The notes beneath the pieces are model-generated. The model ran no database searches, was not told where the DNA came from, and saw nothing but the letters and a program-made list of their open reading frames with translations. A DNA stretch of 64,000 nucleotides from Deltaproteobacteria bacterium (GTDB lineage Bacteria; Myxococcota; Myxococcia; SLRQ01). Position numbers and translations under genes: made by a program. This document shows, in pieces, positions 35,918 through 44,302 of this stretch. Where the stretch lies: assembly GCA_029210625.1 (NCBI GenBank), contig JARGFU010000003.1:62001-126000 (forward strand). The letters are read 5' to 3'. How positions within the stretch are numbered: position 1 is the stretch's first letter; the number at the start of each line of letters is the position of its first letter.

Positions 35918-36444
35918 TGCGCTCTCTCACTCTTCTCTCGCTCGCACTGCTGATCACCGCCTGCTCGGGCGCGGCCCCGGCGCCGGACAAGGCTCCCGAG
36001 CCGCCGCCCGCCGACGAGGGCGCGACCGAGACCGCCGAGGCCCCGGCGCCGGCCCCCGCGTCGATCCCCGAGTCCGAGATCGGCCTGGGGAGCTACGACG
36101 TCTTCGAGGCCGGCACGCCGATGGCGCCGGTGGCGGAGGGCTCCGAGCCCGGTGAGGGCCCGAAGCACCCCCGCGCCCACCCCATGGCCGCGCCGGTGAT
36201 CCCGCACGGCGTCGCCGACCTCGATCCCATCACCCGGGAGAGCAACGCCTGCGTCGACTGCCACGAGGTGAAGGAGAAGACCGAGGGCGAGCCCACCCCC
36301 ATGCCGCCGAGCCACTACACCGACCTGCGCAACGCGCCGGAGAAGGTGGGGGAGAAGGTGGCCGGAGCGCGCTGGGTCTGCATCTCCTGCCACGTGGCCC
36401 GCACCGACCAGGCGCCGCTGGTCGGCAACTCCTTCGGGGGTTGA
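35917..36444 (+). CDS. napB: NapB-like dihaem cytochrome c, predicted lipoprotein
   Basis: 175 residues. Two haem motifs, CVDCH (about residue 111) and CISCH (about 155), with Met/His-rich surroundings (HPMAAPVIPH) as in NapB, the electron-transfer subunit of periplasmic nitrate reductase. Unlike common NapB, the N-terminus is a lipoprotein signal (LSLALLITACSG) followed by a 35-residue Pro/Ala/Glu tether, so it should be membrane-anchored. TGATG coupling with napA. No napC, napGH or napF follows. Confidence 0.88.
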   Translation: MRSLTLLSLALLITACSGAAPAPDKAPEPPPADEGATETAEAPAPAPASIPESEIGLGSYDVFEAGTPMAPVAEGSEPGEGPKHPRAHPMAAPVIPHGVADLDPITRESNACVDCHEVKEKTEGEPTPMPPSHYTDLRNAPEKVGEKVAGARWVCISCHVARTDQAPLVGNSFGG

Positions 36445-36465
36445 GCCTCGCGCCGGGGGGCGCCC

Positions 36466-36480
36466 GGGCTCCGGGAGCCC
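36466..36480. terminator. GC-rich hairpin after napB
   Basis: GGGCTC-CGG-GAGCCC is a perfect 6-bp hairpin 22 bases after the napB stop. It lacks a T run, so it may be a weak terminator or only a stabilising 3' end. Confidence 0.3.
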
Positions 36481-36491
36481 CCGGGATTCGG

Positions 36492-36497
36492 TAGACT
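36492..36497 (+). promoter_or_regulatory. -10 box of a putative leaderless promoter
   Basis: TAGACT ends 7 bases before ATG 36505. The ggagg in the gap touches the start codon directly, too close to act as a normal ribosome site. Confidence 0.5.
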
Positions 36498-36504
36498 CCG
36501 GAGG

Positions 36505-38448
36505 ATGAGCTCTTCCTCCCGCTGGAGCGTCGCCTGCCTCGCACTCCTCTCTCTCCTCTGCGAGGGCTGCGGAGCCCCCGAACCGCTGGCGATCCCGGCG
36601 GGCTGCCAGCCGCTCGCGACCGAGCTCGACTGCTTCCTGCCCTTCCCCTCGGACCACTTCCGGGAGGCGGACGCCGCGATGCCGACGGGCTTCCGGGTGG
36701 CCTTCCCCGACGCGGCCCTGGTGCACACGCCGGAGGCGGAGGCCATCGATCCCACCCTCCTGCACCCGGCGGACGGCTGGTCCCTCCACCCCTCCATCTA
36801 CGCCCTGCTGCCGGGAGCGATCGACGACGGGAACCTGATCTTCCACGACGATCCCGCCGTGGCGACGACCCTGGACGCGGCCGGTCCGACCGTGCTCCTC
36901 GACGGGGAGGGCAGGGCGCTGCTCCACTTCGCCGAGCTCGATCCGAGGCCCGCGGATCCAGCGCGGCGGGCGATCTTCCTGCGCCCGATGCGTCCCCTCG
37001 CGCCGGCTACTCGCCACGTGGTCGCGCTGCGCGGGCTACGGGGCCTCGATGGGGAGCTCTTGCCCGCCCCGGAGGCCTTCCGGCGGATCCGGGACGGCGA
37101 GACCCGGCACGACCCCGTCCTCGACCCCCTGGCCGAGCGCTACGAGGAGGAGGTCTTCCCCCTCCTGGAGGCGGCCGGTGTCGCCCGGGACGAGCTGCAG
37201 CTGGCCTGGGACTTCACCACGCGCAGCGCGGAGCAGACCACCGCCGACCTCCTGGAGGTGCGGCGGGCGATCCTGGAGGCCTTCGGTGCCGCACCGCCGG
37301 TGGTCCGGATCATCGAGGTCCTCGACGACGTCGACGCCCAGATCTTCCGGAAGGTGAGTGGGACCCTGGAGGTGCCGCTCTTCGTCGAGGACGAGAACAC
37401 CGGTGCCATGCTCCGGCGCGGCGCGGACGGCCTGCCCGAGGCCAGCGGCGTCGGCGAGGTGCCCTTCACGGCCGTCATCCCGCGGAGCGTGGGGGAGGCG
37501 CCGGCCCCCGCGCGGATCATCCAGTTCGGCCACGGCTTCTTCGGCGGGCAGGACGAGATCACCGACGGCTTCTCCGTCGGCTTCGCTCAGGACACGGCCA
37601 GCGTCTTCGTCGCGGCGAACTGGCAGGGGATGGCGCGGGCCGACATGGTCTCCCTCGGGGGCGACCTCATCACCGACCCGTCCATCGCCATGCGCTTCGT
37701 CGATCGCCTGCACCAGGGCATGGCCAACCAGCTCGCGCTGGCCTTCGCGCTGAAGGAGGTGCTGCCGCTGAACGCCGCCTTCCAGGTGGGGGGCGTCTCC
37801 CTGCTGGATCCGGAGCGCCTCTACTTCTACGGGCTGAGCAACGGGCACATCCTGGGTGGCACCTTCCTGGCCCTCTCCCCCTTCCACGATCGCGCCGCGC
37901 TCTCGGTCGGGGGGGCGAGTTACAACTTCATCATGTTCCGCTCCCGGAACTTCGAGTCCCTCCTCGGGGTGATCGCCGGGGCGGTCCCCGACGCGCTGGA
38001 TCAGCAGAAGGTCACCTCGCTGATGCAGCTCACCCTCGACCGGATCGATCCCATCACCTACGCGAGCCACGTCGTCACCTCGCCCCTCCCCGGAGGGCTC
38101 ACCGGGCGGCGGGTCCTGCTGCAGATCGGCCTGGGGGACACGGCGGTGCCGAACCTCGCCTCCCACCTCGACGCCCGCGCCCTCGGGATCCCCCTGATGC
38201 AGCCCGGGCCGCGCAGCGTGGTGGGCCTCGACGAGGTCACGGCGCCCCACGCGGGCTCCGCCCTGGTCGAGTTCGACTTTGGCGTGCCCGCACCCCTGCC
38301 GGGGACCCACGCGACCATCCCCCCCGAGGGCACCTCGGTCCACGGCGACGTCCGCAACAGCCCGGAGGGGCAGGCGCAGGTCGACGCCTTCCTCTCTCCC
38401 GGGGGAGAGATCCTCCAGACCTGCGACGGCCCCTGTGACCCGGACTGA
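36505..38448 (+). CDS. Alpha/beta-hydrolase-like lipoprotein
   Basis: 647 residues with a lipoprotein signal (LALLSLLCEGC). The first 250 residues contain FLPFPSDHFRE, FLRPMRPLAPATRHVVALR, segments seen in large secreted proteins of Myxococcota. The second half looks like an alpha/beta hydrolase: RIIQFGHGFFGG (oxyanion region), then FYGLSNGHILGG with a GxSxG nucleophile elbow, and a late TAPHAGSAL that could hold the catalytic His. Probably an envelope esterase or depolymerase; substrate unknown. Confidence 0.6.
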   Translation: MSSSSRWSVACLALLSLLCEGCGAPEPLAIPAGCQPLATELDCFLPFPSDHFREADAAMPTGFRVAFPDAALVHTPEAEAIDPTLLHPADGWSLHPSIYALLPGAIDDGNLIFHDDPAVATTLDAAGPTVLLDGEGRALLHFAELDPRPADPARRAIFLRPMRPLAPATRHVVALRGLRGLDGELLPAPEAFRRIRDGETRHDPVLDPLAERYEEEVFPLLEAAGVARDELQLAWDFTTRSAEQTTADLLEVRRAILEAFGAAPPVVRIIEVLDDVDAQIFRKVSGTLEVPLFVEDENTGAMLRRGADGLPEASGVGEVPFTAVIPRSVGEAPAPARIIQFGHGFFGGQDEITDGFSVGFAQDTASVFVAANWQGMARADMVSLGGDLITDPSIAMRFVDRLHQGMANQLALAFALKEVLPLNAAFQVGGVSLLDPERLYFYGLSNGHILGGTFLALSPFHDRAALSVGGASYNFIMFRSRNFESLLGVIAGAVPDALDQQKVTSLMQLTLDRIDPITYASHVVTSPLPGGLTGRRVLLQIGLGDTAVPNLASHLDARALGIPLMQPGPRSVVGLDEVTAPHAGSALVEFDFGVPAPLPGTHATIPPEGTSVHGDVRNSPEGQAQVDAFLSPGGEILQTCDGPCDPD

Positions 38449-38498
38449 GGTCCGCGCGGCGGCTGCGGGGGCCCCGGAATCGTGGTAGCCCTGGGGCG

Positions 38499-39812
38499 GT
38501 GAGGGCCGCGGAACAGGGCGCAGGATCGAAGGGCGAGCGGGGGCGGATCAGCCACGGGCTCCTCGCGGGCTTCGCGGCCTACCTGGCGGGGACCCCCTTC
38601 GTCGTCGTCAACATGGACGAGGGCGATCTCGATCTGACCAGCTACTGGCTCCTCCTGCGGCTCGCCCTCGTGCAGGTCGTGGCCAGCCACCTCGCCCTGC
38701 TCGTCTCACCGCCGCCGGAGGCGCGCCGCTTCTGGGTGCGGGAGAGCGCGACCTACGCGTTCCTCTTCGTGGCGCTGCTCGCGCTCTTCTGGGGTCTCAT
38801 CAACCTCGGCGAGGTCACCGAGCGATTCCGGGGCCTGCTCCCGGCCTTCGTCGCGGGCGTGGCCGTGATCTGGGGCGTCCGACGCTGGTCGGGGGTCCGG
38901 CGGACCCTGGCCGCCTACCTCGCCGCCGGCCTCGCGGTGGTCGCCTTCCTCTCGACCTCGTCGGCGCGAGGGGAGCAGGCGGACTGGGGCGAGGCCCGGG
39001 GTGCCCCCCCGGACCTGGTGGGCTTCCCTCCCTCCAGGACCGATGTCACCGACGGGTCGCTCTACCTGAACAAGGACGGCTATCCGCTGATGACCTTCCG
39101 CTACAACCGCCTGGGCTTCCGGGACGAGGAGCCGGTGGCGGAGCTGAAGGAGGGGCAGCGGAGGGTCCTCATCGTCGGAGACTCCTTCGTGTGGGGGGAC
39201 GGGATCGCGACGAACGAGGAGACCATCGGCTACCAGCTGCGCCAGGCGCTCGAGGCCCGGGCCCCGGGCGCCTACGTGGTGATGAGCCTCGCCTTCCCCG
39301 GCAACGGCTTCCACGGCTACGAGCGGGCCATCCAGGCCGCGGGCCGGCACTTCCCCCCCGATCTGATCATCGTGGGCTCCCTGGGGCGCTCCGACGCCGA
39401 CCCGCTGGACGCCCAGCGGCTCCAGGAGAGCCTGCCGAGCTCGACGCTCTTCCGGAACCTGATCTGGAACCTCAAGATCCTCCAGCGCGTCCACGTCGTC
39501 GCGGTGGTCCACCGGGAGCACTTCTGGGAGTCGGAGGCGAACATGGAGCGCAACCTGGGCATCCTGGAGCGCATCGCCCGGGACGCGGCCGCTGCCGGAC
39601 GCAAGGTGATCCTGCTGCACTACCTCGAGCGCTACCCCCTGTCGGGGATGCCGGGCATGGTCGAGTTCGAGCTCCCCGAGGAGCTGCGCTACCCCAACCA
39701 TCGCAACGAGTACTGGTACGAGAAGGACTTCCACCCCAAGGCGACCCTCAACGCGAAGCTGGGCGTGCTGCTGGCCGAGCGAGTGCTGGAGCAAGTGCCT
39801 CCGGCTCGGTAG
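38499..39812 (+). CDS. Membrane protein with C-terminal SGNH hydrolase domain
   Basis: 437 residues with a GTG start at 38499; no ATG candidate is in a suitable place. The N-terminal 150 residues have about five membrane helices. The C-terminal domain has the SGNH/GDSL block I (RRVLIVGDSFVWGDGI, Ser nucleophile about residue 228), GNGFHGYE with the Gly/Asn block, and KDFHPKATLNAKLG with the Asp-x-x-His pair. Such proteins often add or remove acyl groups on surface glycans, similar in idea to AlgX/DltD-like enzymes. A weak TAGCCC box is 7 bases before the start. Confidence 0.75.
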   Translation: MRAAEQGAGSKGERGRISHGLLAGFAAYLAGTPFVVVNMDEGDLDLTSYWLLLRLALVQVVASHLALLVSPPPEARRFWVRESATYAFLFVALLALFWGLINLGEVTERFRGLLPAFVAGVAVIWGVRRWSGVRRTLAAYLAAGLAVVAFLSTSSARGEQADWGEARGAPPDLVGFPPSRTDVTDGSLYLNKDGYPLMTFRYNRLGFRDEEPVAELKEGQRRVLIVGDSFVWGDGIATNEETIGYQLRQALEARAPGAYVVMSLAFPGNGFHGYERAIQAAGRHFPPDLIIVGSLGRSDADPLDAQRLQESLPSSTLFRNLIWNLKILQRVHVVAVVHREHFWESEANMERNLGILERIARDAAAAGRKVILLHYLERYPLSGMPGMVEFELPEELRYPNHRNEYWYEKDFHPKATLNAKLGVLLAERVLEQVPPAR

Positions 39813-39815
39813 AGT
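39810..39815 (+). promoter_or_regulatory. -10 box of a putative leaderless promoter
   Basis: TAGAGT, 6 bases before ATG 39822. Its TAG is the stop codon of the upstream gene, so the promoter is built into the gene end. Confidence 0.5.
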
Positions 39816-39821
39816 AGGGGG

Positions 39822-40409
39822 ATGCGTATCCTCTCCGCCCTCTCCCGCTTCGCGCTCGTCGCGCTCCTCTCGACGACCCTCGCCTGCTTCCCCGCGACCG
39901 ATGACAGCGGCGATGGCGACGCTGGAACCTCGCCGGATGGCAGCATCTCCGACGGTGGGGGGACCACGGACGGCGGGCTCACGGACGGCGGCACCGACGG
40001 TGGCACGGACGGCGGGCTCACGGACGGTGGCAGCGATGGTGGCACGGACGGTGGGACCGACGGTGGCGTCGGCGGCGGCGCCTGCGACAACCCGGACGAC
40101 GGGGCCTCCCTCTCCTCCGGCGTGATGGAGGAGCTGGCCTCGACCTGCAGCATGAACTGCATGTCCGACGGTGATCGCGTCACCTGCCTCGACAACTGCA
40201 TCCAGAGCGAGAGCTCGAACGCCGGCCAGCCCATCTCCGCGGGCTGCTCCTACTGCCTGGCCGACAACGCCGACTGCACCCTCTCCAACTGCCTCTCCAC
40301 CTGCAGTTTCGACCCCACCGGGCCGGAGTGCGCGGGGTGCCGCTGCGAGATGTGCGAGCTCGGCTTCGAGGCCTGCGCCGGGGTCACCTCGGGCGCCTGC
40401 GCACCCTAG
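39822..40409 (+). CDS. Cys-rich lipoprotein with Gly/Asp repeat linker
   Basis: 195 residues. Lipoprotein signal MRILSALSRFALVALLSTTLAC. A linker of TDGG-type repeats (about residues 44-83) follows. The C-terminal domain has many paired Cys residues (TCSMNCMSDGDRVTCLDNC, CSYCLADNADC, CAGCRCEMCELG), likely disulfide-bonded. Its stop TAG lies within a CTAG shared with the converging lipase gene. Typical Myxococcota surface lipoprotein; function unknown. Confidence 0.75.
   Translation: MRILSALSRFALVALLSTTLACFPATDDSGDGDAGTSPDGSISDGGGTTDGGLTDGGTDGGTDGGLTDGGSDGGTDGGTDGGVGGGACDNPDDGASLSSGVMEELASTCSMNCMSDGDRVTCLDNCIQSESSNAGQPISAGCSYCLADNADCTLSNCLSTCSFDPTGPECAGCRCEMCELGFEACAGVTSGACAP
39951..40068 (+). 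repeat. Imperfect GGCACGGACGGT-type repeats coding Thr-Asp-Gly-Gly
   Basis: Short degenerate units of 9-12 bases (such as acggacggtgggaccgacggt) code for a flexible Gly/Asp/Thr linker in the lipoprotein. Repeats stay in frame and lack spacers, so this is coding low complexity. Confidence 0.8.
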
Positions 40410-41116
40410 TCCGCGGACCGGAACGTCACGAAGTCGCGGATCTCCCGGAAGACCTCCCGGGAGAAGAGGAGATCCAGGTGGCCCCGGCCGGGGATCATCC
40501 GCCGCTCGCCGAAGGGGCAGAGGGCGTTCTCGGCCGGGAGGACCATCAGGTCCTTCTCGGCGGCGATGGAGAGGACCTCGACCCCCCCGGGGGGCGGCAG
40601 AGCGTTGAGGTGCTCGAGGAAGGGGCCGCCGGGGCGAAGCTGGGAGACCAGCGGGGTCGGGAGATAGGCGGTGGCGTGGCTGCCGAGGTGGGGTGTGCCG
40701 AGGGTGACCAGCCGCTCGACTCGCCGGTGGCCTCCGAGGAGCTGCAGGTAGACGCGGGAGACCAGCCCGCCCATGGAGTGGGCGACGAGGGTGATGCGCC
40801 CGCCCCGCACCTGGGCGTCGAGGAGGCGCTTCAGCTCCAGGCCGAGGCCCTCGAGCGAGGCGCCGCTGCTCCGGTAGTTGTAGGCGAGCTGCCGGTCGTG
40901 GCCGTGCCAGGCCAGGTAGCCCTGGAGGGGGAAGAAGCCCGCCCGGTTCCCCCCCAGGCCATGGACGAAGACCAGGGTGTGCAGCTCCTTCCGGCGCAGG
41001 GGGCGGTGCCGGCTGCGCAGGTAGCCGAAGCCGTAGAGGAGGCCGTGCCCCAGGTGCGCGGCGCCCTCCCGGAGCAGGCCCCGCTTCAGCTCTCCGGGCT
41101 CGTGATCGGTGCGCAC
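40406..41116 (-). CDS. Alpha/beta-fold lipase/esterase
   Basis: 236 residues, GTG start. Clear fold: LVFVHGLGG (oxyanion), nucleophile TLVAHSMGGLVSRVYL (GxSxG-like AHSMGG, Ser about residue 118), LVTLGTPHLGSHA, and late GRGHLDLLF with the catalytic His. This pattern is that of triacylglycerol lipase/PGAP1-like acyl hydrolases. No signal peptide, so it is probably cytoplasmic or peripheral. It follows the YiiX-like gene by 13 bases on the same strand. Confidence 0.85.
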   Translation of the reverse strand: MRTDHEPGELKRGLLREGAAHLGHGLLYGFGYLRSRHRPLRRKELHTLVFVHGLGGNRAGFFPLQGYLAWHGHDRQLAYNYRSSGASLEGLGLELKRLLDAQVRGGRITLVAHSMGGLVSRVYLQLLGGHRRVERLVTLGTPHLGSHATAYLPTPLVSQLRPGGPFLEHLNALPPPGGVEVLSIAAEKDLMVLPAENALCPFGERRMIPGRGHLDLLFSREVFREIRDFVTFRSAD

Positions 41117-41129
41117 CTCGGTGCCCCCT

Positions 41130-41738
41130 CTAGTCCCGGCTGCCGGAGTCGAAGAGGATCTCGCCCCAGAGGTAGAGCTGCCCCGGCTCGATCACCTTCG
41201 GGAGGTGCTCGTTCTCCTGGTGGTGCTCCGCATAGGCCCAGGTCGCCAGCTCCGAGCAGTAGAAGCGCTTCTTCGAGGGCAGCCCGACGGTGCCCAGGAA
41301 GTCGTACTTCTTCCCCACCGTCTCCCGCGCCCGCGCGATGGCGTCGAGGCCGGCCTCCCGGGTCCACCACTTGGGCCGGATCAGCAGCACCCGGTGCGAC
41401 TCGTGGACGAAGTCCTTCAGGGCGCGCTGCTGCACCCCGGAGCCGATGGCCTCGACGATCTGCTCCCCCTCGAGATCGAAGAGGGCCACGTGGGAGATGG
41501 GAGAGTTCGTGGCGGTGACCACCAGATCGTCGGTGGAGTGGTAGCCGCGGATGGCCAGCCAGTCGCCGGCCTCGGCCAGCGAGCGGATCTCCACCAGCCA
41601 GTCCCGGGTCTGCTGGTCGCGGATCTCCGGGGGCGGGGGCTTCACGTGGGTGCGCACCCCCGTGCACTGCACCATGACCAGCACGCCAACGCCCAGGCAG
41701 AGGGCGCCCCCGAGGAAGGCCCAGCGCTTGCGGTTCAT
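41130..41738 (-). CDS. YiiX/YebB-like permuted NlpC/P60 hydrolase, membrane anchored
   Basis: 202 residues from MNRKRWAFLGG; MGWTQM, five codons upstream, is an alternative. One N-terminal helix (LGGALCLGVGVLVMVQC) that could be a signal anchor or lipoprotein signal. The core fits the permuted papain-like group: SPISHVALFDLEG (His) first, then YDFLGTVGLPSKKRFYCSELATWAYAE (Cys later). These enzymes cleave amides or thioesters in peptidoglycan or lipids. It probably forms an operon with the lipase. Confidence 0.75.
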   Translation of the reverse strand: MNRKRWAFLGGALCLGVGVLVMVQCTGVRTHVKPPPPEIRDQQTRDWLVEIRSLAEAGDWLAIRGYHSTDDLVVTATNSPISHVALFDLEGEQIVEAIGSGVQQRALKDFVHESHRVLLIRPKWWTREAGLDAIARARETVGKKYDFLGTVGLPSKKRFYCSELATWAYAEHHQENEHLPKVIEPGQLYLWGEILFDSGSRD

Positions 41739-41800
41739 CTGCGTCCACCCCATGGCCCATGGTGGCCACGGCCCGGGCGGCAGGTCAATCCGCGCCCGGG

Positions 41801-41806
41801 TATCAT
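41801..41806 (+). promoter_or_regulatory. -10 box of a putative leaderless promoter
   Basis: TATCAT, 6 bases before ATG 41813; no ribosome site in the gap cgcgcc. Confidence 0.5.
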
Positions 41807-41812
41807 CGCGCC

Positions 41813-42517
41813 ATGCGCTGGTTCCTCGCCCTGCTCGCCGCCGGCGGCCTCGCCGCCTGCAAGCCGCCCGCACCGGACCTGCTCGTCCAGCCCTTCGTCG
41901 ACGTCGGGCAGATCGCGCGCATCTCCCGCTACCGCTCCTGCTGCGGGCACGACTACTCGGGCCACGGAGAGAAGAACCGCAGCATGAAGCACTACTTCCA
42001 TCCGGTCGACGCGGTGGGGCTCTCCGACGACCTCCTGCCGATCACCGCGCCCTTCGCGGGCAAGGTCTACCGGATCAGCGAGTCCTCCCGGGAGCTGCCC
42101 TGCTTCGGCGACCGGCACGGCGTGAACCTCTATCTGCGCTCCGAGGCCCAGGCGACCTTCTACCTGAAGTTCTTCCACGTGAACGCCGCGGTGGAGGAGG
42201 GCACCCGGGTGGAGGCCGGGGAGCGCATCGCCTGGGCGGACACCCGGGAGTGCGATCCCGGTGACCCCTCGCGCATCGCCGATCATCCCACCTCCTTCGA
42301 CCTGGCCCTCGAGCGCACCGACACGCCGCACCCGGTCTTTACCTCGATGTCGGACGCGGCCTTCGAGCCCTGGATCGCGGCCGGCCTCTCGAGCCGGGAG
42401 GCGAGCATCGTCCCGCGGGAGGAGCGAGACGCGAGCCCCTGCACCGACTACTGGCAGGAGTGCGCGCCAGGGATGCTCGGGCTCTGGGGCAACCCGGCCT
42501 ATCCACCCCACTGGTAG
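41813..42517 (+). CDS. M23-like (degenerate peptidase fold) lipoprotein
   Basis: 234 residues. Lipoprotein signal (MRWFLALLAAGGLAAC). The fold pattern of M23 endopeptidases is recognisable: KHYFHPVDAVGL, LPITAPFAGKVYRI, GVNLYLRSEAQATFYLKFFHVN and EEGTRVEAGERIAWADT. The usual metal triad (HxxxD and HxH) is not complete, so it may be a non-catalytic relative. Several Cys pairs (SCCGH, CTDYWQEC) suggest a disulfide-rich periplasmic protein. Divergent from the YiiX-like gene. Confidence 0.55.
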   Translation: MRWFLALLAAGGLAACKPPAPDLLVQPFVDVGQIARISRYRSCCGHDYSGHGEKNRSMKHYFHPVDAVGLSDDLLPITAPFAGKVYRISESSRELPCFGDRHGVNLYLRSEAQATFYLKFFHVNAAVEEGTRVEAGERIAWADTRECDPGDPSRIADHPTSFDLALERTDTPHPVFTSMSDAAFEPWIAAGLSSREASIVPREERDASPCTDYWQECAPGMLGLWGNPAYPPHW

Positions 42518-42520
42518 GGG

Positions 42521-44164
42521 CTAGCGCGGCAGGTAGAGGAGGTAGCGGCCCTGGTAGGGGTCGCTCTCCTGGTGGACGACCCGGTAGTGGGTGTCCACCC
42601 ACCCCTGGATCCCCGGGACGGTCGCCACCCCGCGGCCGGGCCGGAGGATCACGGCCGCCGGTGGCGCGGCGGCGAGGCGATCGAGGAAGTCACGGGTGGG
42701 CGTCACGCCCGAGCGAAAGCGCATGAAGTTCGTGTCGGCCTCGTGGTTGGCGAGGTGACGATCCGCGAGGAGTGCGATCAGCGGCACCGAGGTGCTGTCG
42801 CCGAAGAGGGTCCCCCCGGGCGGCACCCGCGCCTGGACCTCGCGGGCGAGCGCCTCCCCGGCCTCGAAGACCCGGCTCTCGTGCCAGAGGTACTGGTGCA
42901 GGCCGAGGCTGAAGCCGCCGATCGTGCGCTGCTCCTTCCAGAAGACCGCCTTCAGCCCCCCGTCCACCCAGGACGGGAGCACCGGGGAGGGCGTCCAGAC
43001 GTAGGCGCGCACCTGGCCCTTCTCCTCCTGGTACCAGGAGAGGCCGGAGAGGGCGGCCTGGCGCAGGGCGAAGGCGCCCAGGCCCAGGAGGCAGAGGAGC
43101 AGCCCCGCGACCATCCGGCGGTCGTGGCCGGCCTCTTCCCGCCGGGTGTGGACCTCGGCCAGGCGGCGGAGCATTGCTCCGTAGCCCCACCCGCCGAGGA
43201 GGGCGAGCCCGGGAAAGCCGGCGAGGAAGTAGAAGTGGTAGAGGCGGCCGAGGAGGGAGAGGAGGAGGAGGGTGGCCAGCACCATCGCGCCGGCCTCGAG
43301 GAGGAGCCGGGGGAGCGGAGGACCCCGGCCCTCGCCCTTCTTGCGGCCCTCCAGGAGGTGGCGGGCCAGCAGGGCGCCCGGGGCCATCGCCAGGGCCCAG
43401 ATCAGGGTGGCGTTGCGGAAGGTCACCGGCTTGATCGCACCCCAGATCGCGTCCTCCACCTCGGGCTTCTTCAGGTGGTAGCCGTAGACCTGATCCCAGT
43501 AGGCCCCACCGGCCACGAGGAGGAAGAGGAGGTTCACCGCGAGGAAGGCGGCGGTGCCCGAGGCGATGAGGCGCAGGCCGCGCCGCCGATCCCGGTAGAG
43601 GTGGACCAGGGCCAGGGCCGCGCCGGCCGGCGCCAGGTAGAAGGCCGTCAGCGCGCTGCCCGCGATGGCCACGCCCGCCCAGACCTCCTTCTCTCGATCG
43701 AGGAGGTAGAGGCCGAGGCAGAGGAGGAGGAGCCCCAGGTTGACCCCCGTGTGGTGGCTCGAGGCCCGCAGGAGGTCGTGCGCGGAGAGGAAGAGCAGGA
43801 GGGTGAGCAGCCCCTCGAGGCGGCCGAGGCGCCGGTGGGCCACGCGCCAGAGCAGGAGCCCCGCGCCCGCGGCCGAGAGGGGGGCGATGGTCTTGAAGAG
43901 GAGCAGCCCGGGGGAGAAGAGGAGGGCGAGGAGCGTCCCCGGCAGCAGGTGCACCGGGGGGTGGGCGAAGAAGGCGTCCCGGTAGGGGAGGACGCCCTCG
44001 GCGGCCCGGGCGGCGAGGTAGAAGTAGATGTTCTCGTCGCTGGCGGCCGGCTGGAGGCCGTAGGTCTTCAGCAGGAGGAAGAGGCCGAGGAGCCCCGCGC
44101 CGGCGAGCAGCTCCGGCTGCTGGCGCCAGGCAGGCCCGGCTCCCCCTGTCTCGTTCTCGCTCAT
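42521..44164 (-). CDS. GT39/ArnT-like membrane glycosyltransferase
   Basis: 547 residues from MSENETGG; the longer frame runs into the control region of the next gene. It has about eleven membrane helices. After the first helix comes ASDENIYFYLAARAAEGVLPYRDAFFAHPP, with the Asp-Glu pair and HPP motif of GT83/GT39 enzymes. The C-terminal periplasmic domain has LFGDSTSVPLIALLADRHLANH. It would move a sugar from a polyprenyl carrier to a lipid or protein. It converges with the M23-like gene. Confidence 0.8.
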   Translation of the reverse strand: MSENETGGAGPAWRQQPELLAGAGLLGLFLLLKTYGLQPAASDENIYFYLAARAAEGVLPYRDAFFAHPPVHLLPGTLLALLFSPGLLLFKTIAPLSAAGAGLLLWRVAHRRLGRLEGLLTLLLFLSAHDLLRASSHHTGVNLGLLLLCLGLYLLDREKEVWAGVAIAGSALTAFYLAPAGAALALVHLYRDRRRGLRLIASGTAAFLAVNLLFLLVAGGAYWDQVYGYHLKKPEVEDAIWGAIKPVTFRNATLIWALAMAPGALLARHLLEGRKKGEGRGPPLPRLLLEAGAMVLATLLLLSLLGRLYHFYFLAGFPGLALLGGWGYGAMLRRLAEVHTRREEAGHDRRMVAGLLLCLLGLGAFALRQAALSGLSWYQEEKGQVRAYVWTPSPVLPSWVDGGLKAVFWKEQRTIGGFSLGLHQYLWHESRVFEAGEALAREVQARVPPGGTLFGDSTSVPLIALLADRHLANHEADTNFMRFRSGVTPTRDFLDRLAAAPPAAVILRPGRGVATVPGIQGWVDTHYRVVHQESDPYQGRYLLYLPR

Positions 44165-44230
44165 CCGCCCTATGAATACCCCGGAGTGAGCGCTCGTCGT
44201 AAGGGAGGTGGCAGGTAAGGTGAGCTGCGT

Positions 44231-44260
44231 TTGACCCTGCCGGGTCCCTCTGGCTACCAT
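44231..44260 (+). promoter_or_regulatory. Sigma70-type promoter
   Basis: TTGACC (44231-44236), 18-base spacer, TACCAT (44255-44260). Start expected near 44267, leaving a leader that contains the gaaggagaaggag ribosome site. Confidence 0.55.
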
Positions 44261-44302
44261 TCGCGGCCGTCACGACTGTTCCCGAAGGAGAAGGAGTCCA
44301 CC

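Noticed and set aside
39951-40068. CRISPR-like or minisatellite array
   Set aside because: Units are short, degenerate, in frame and without spacers; they code a Gly/Asp linker of a lipoprotein.
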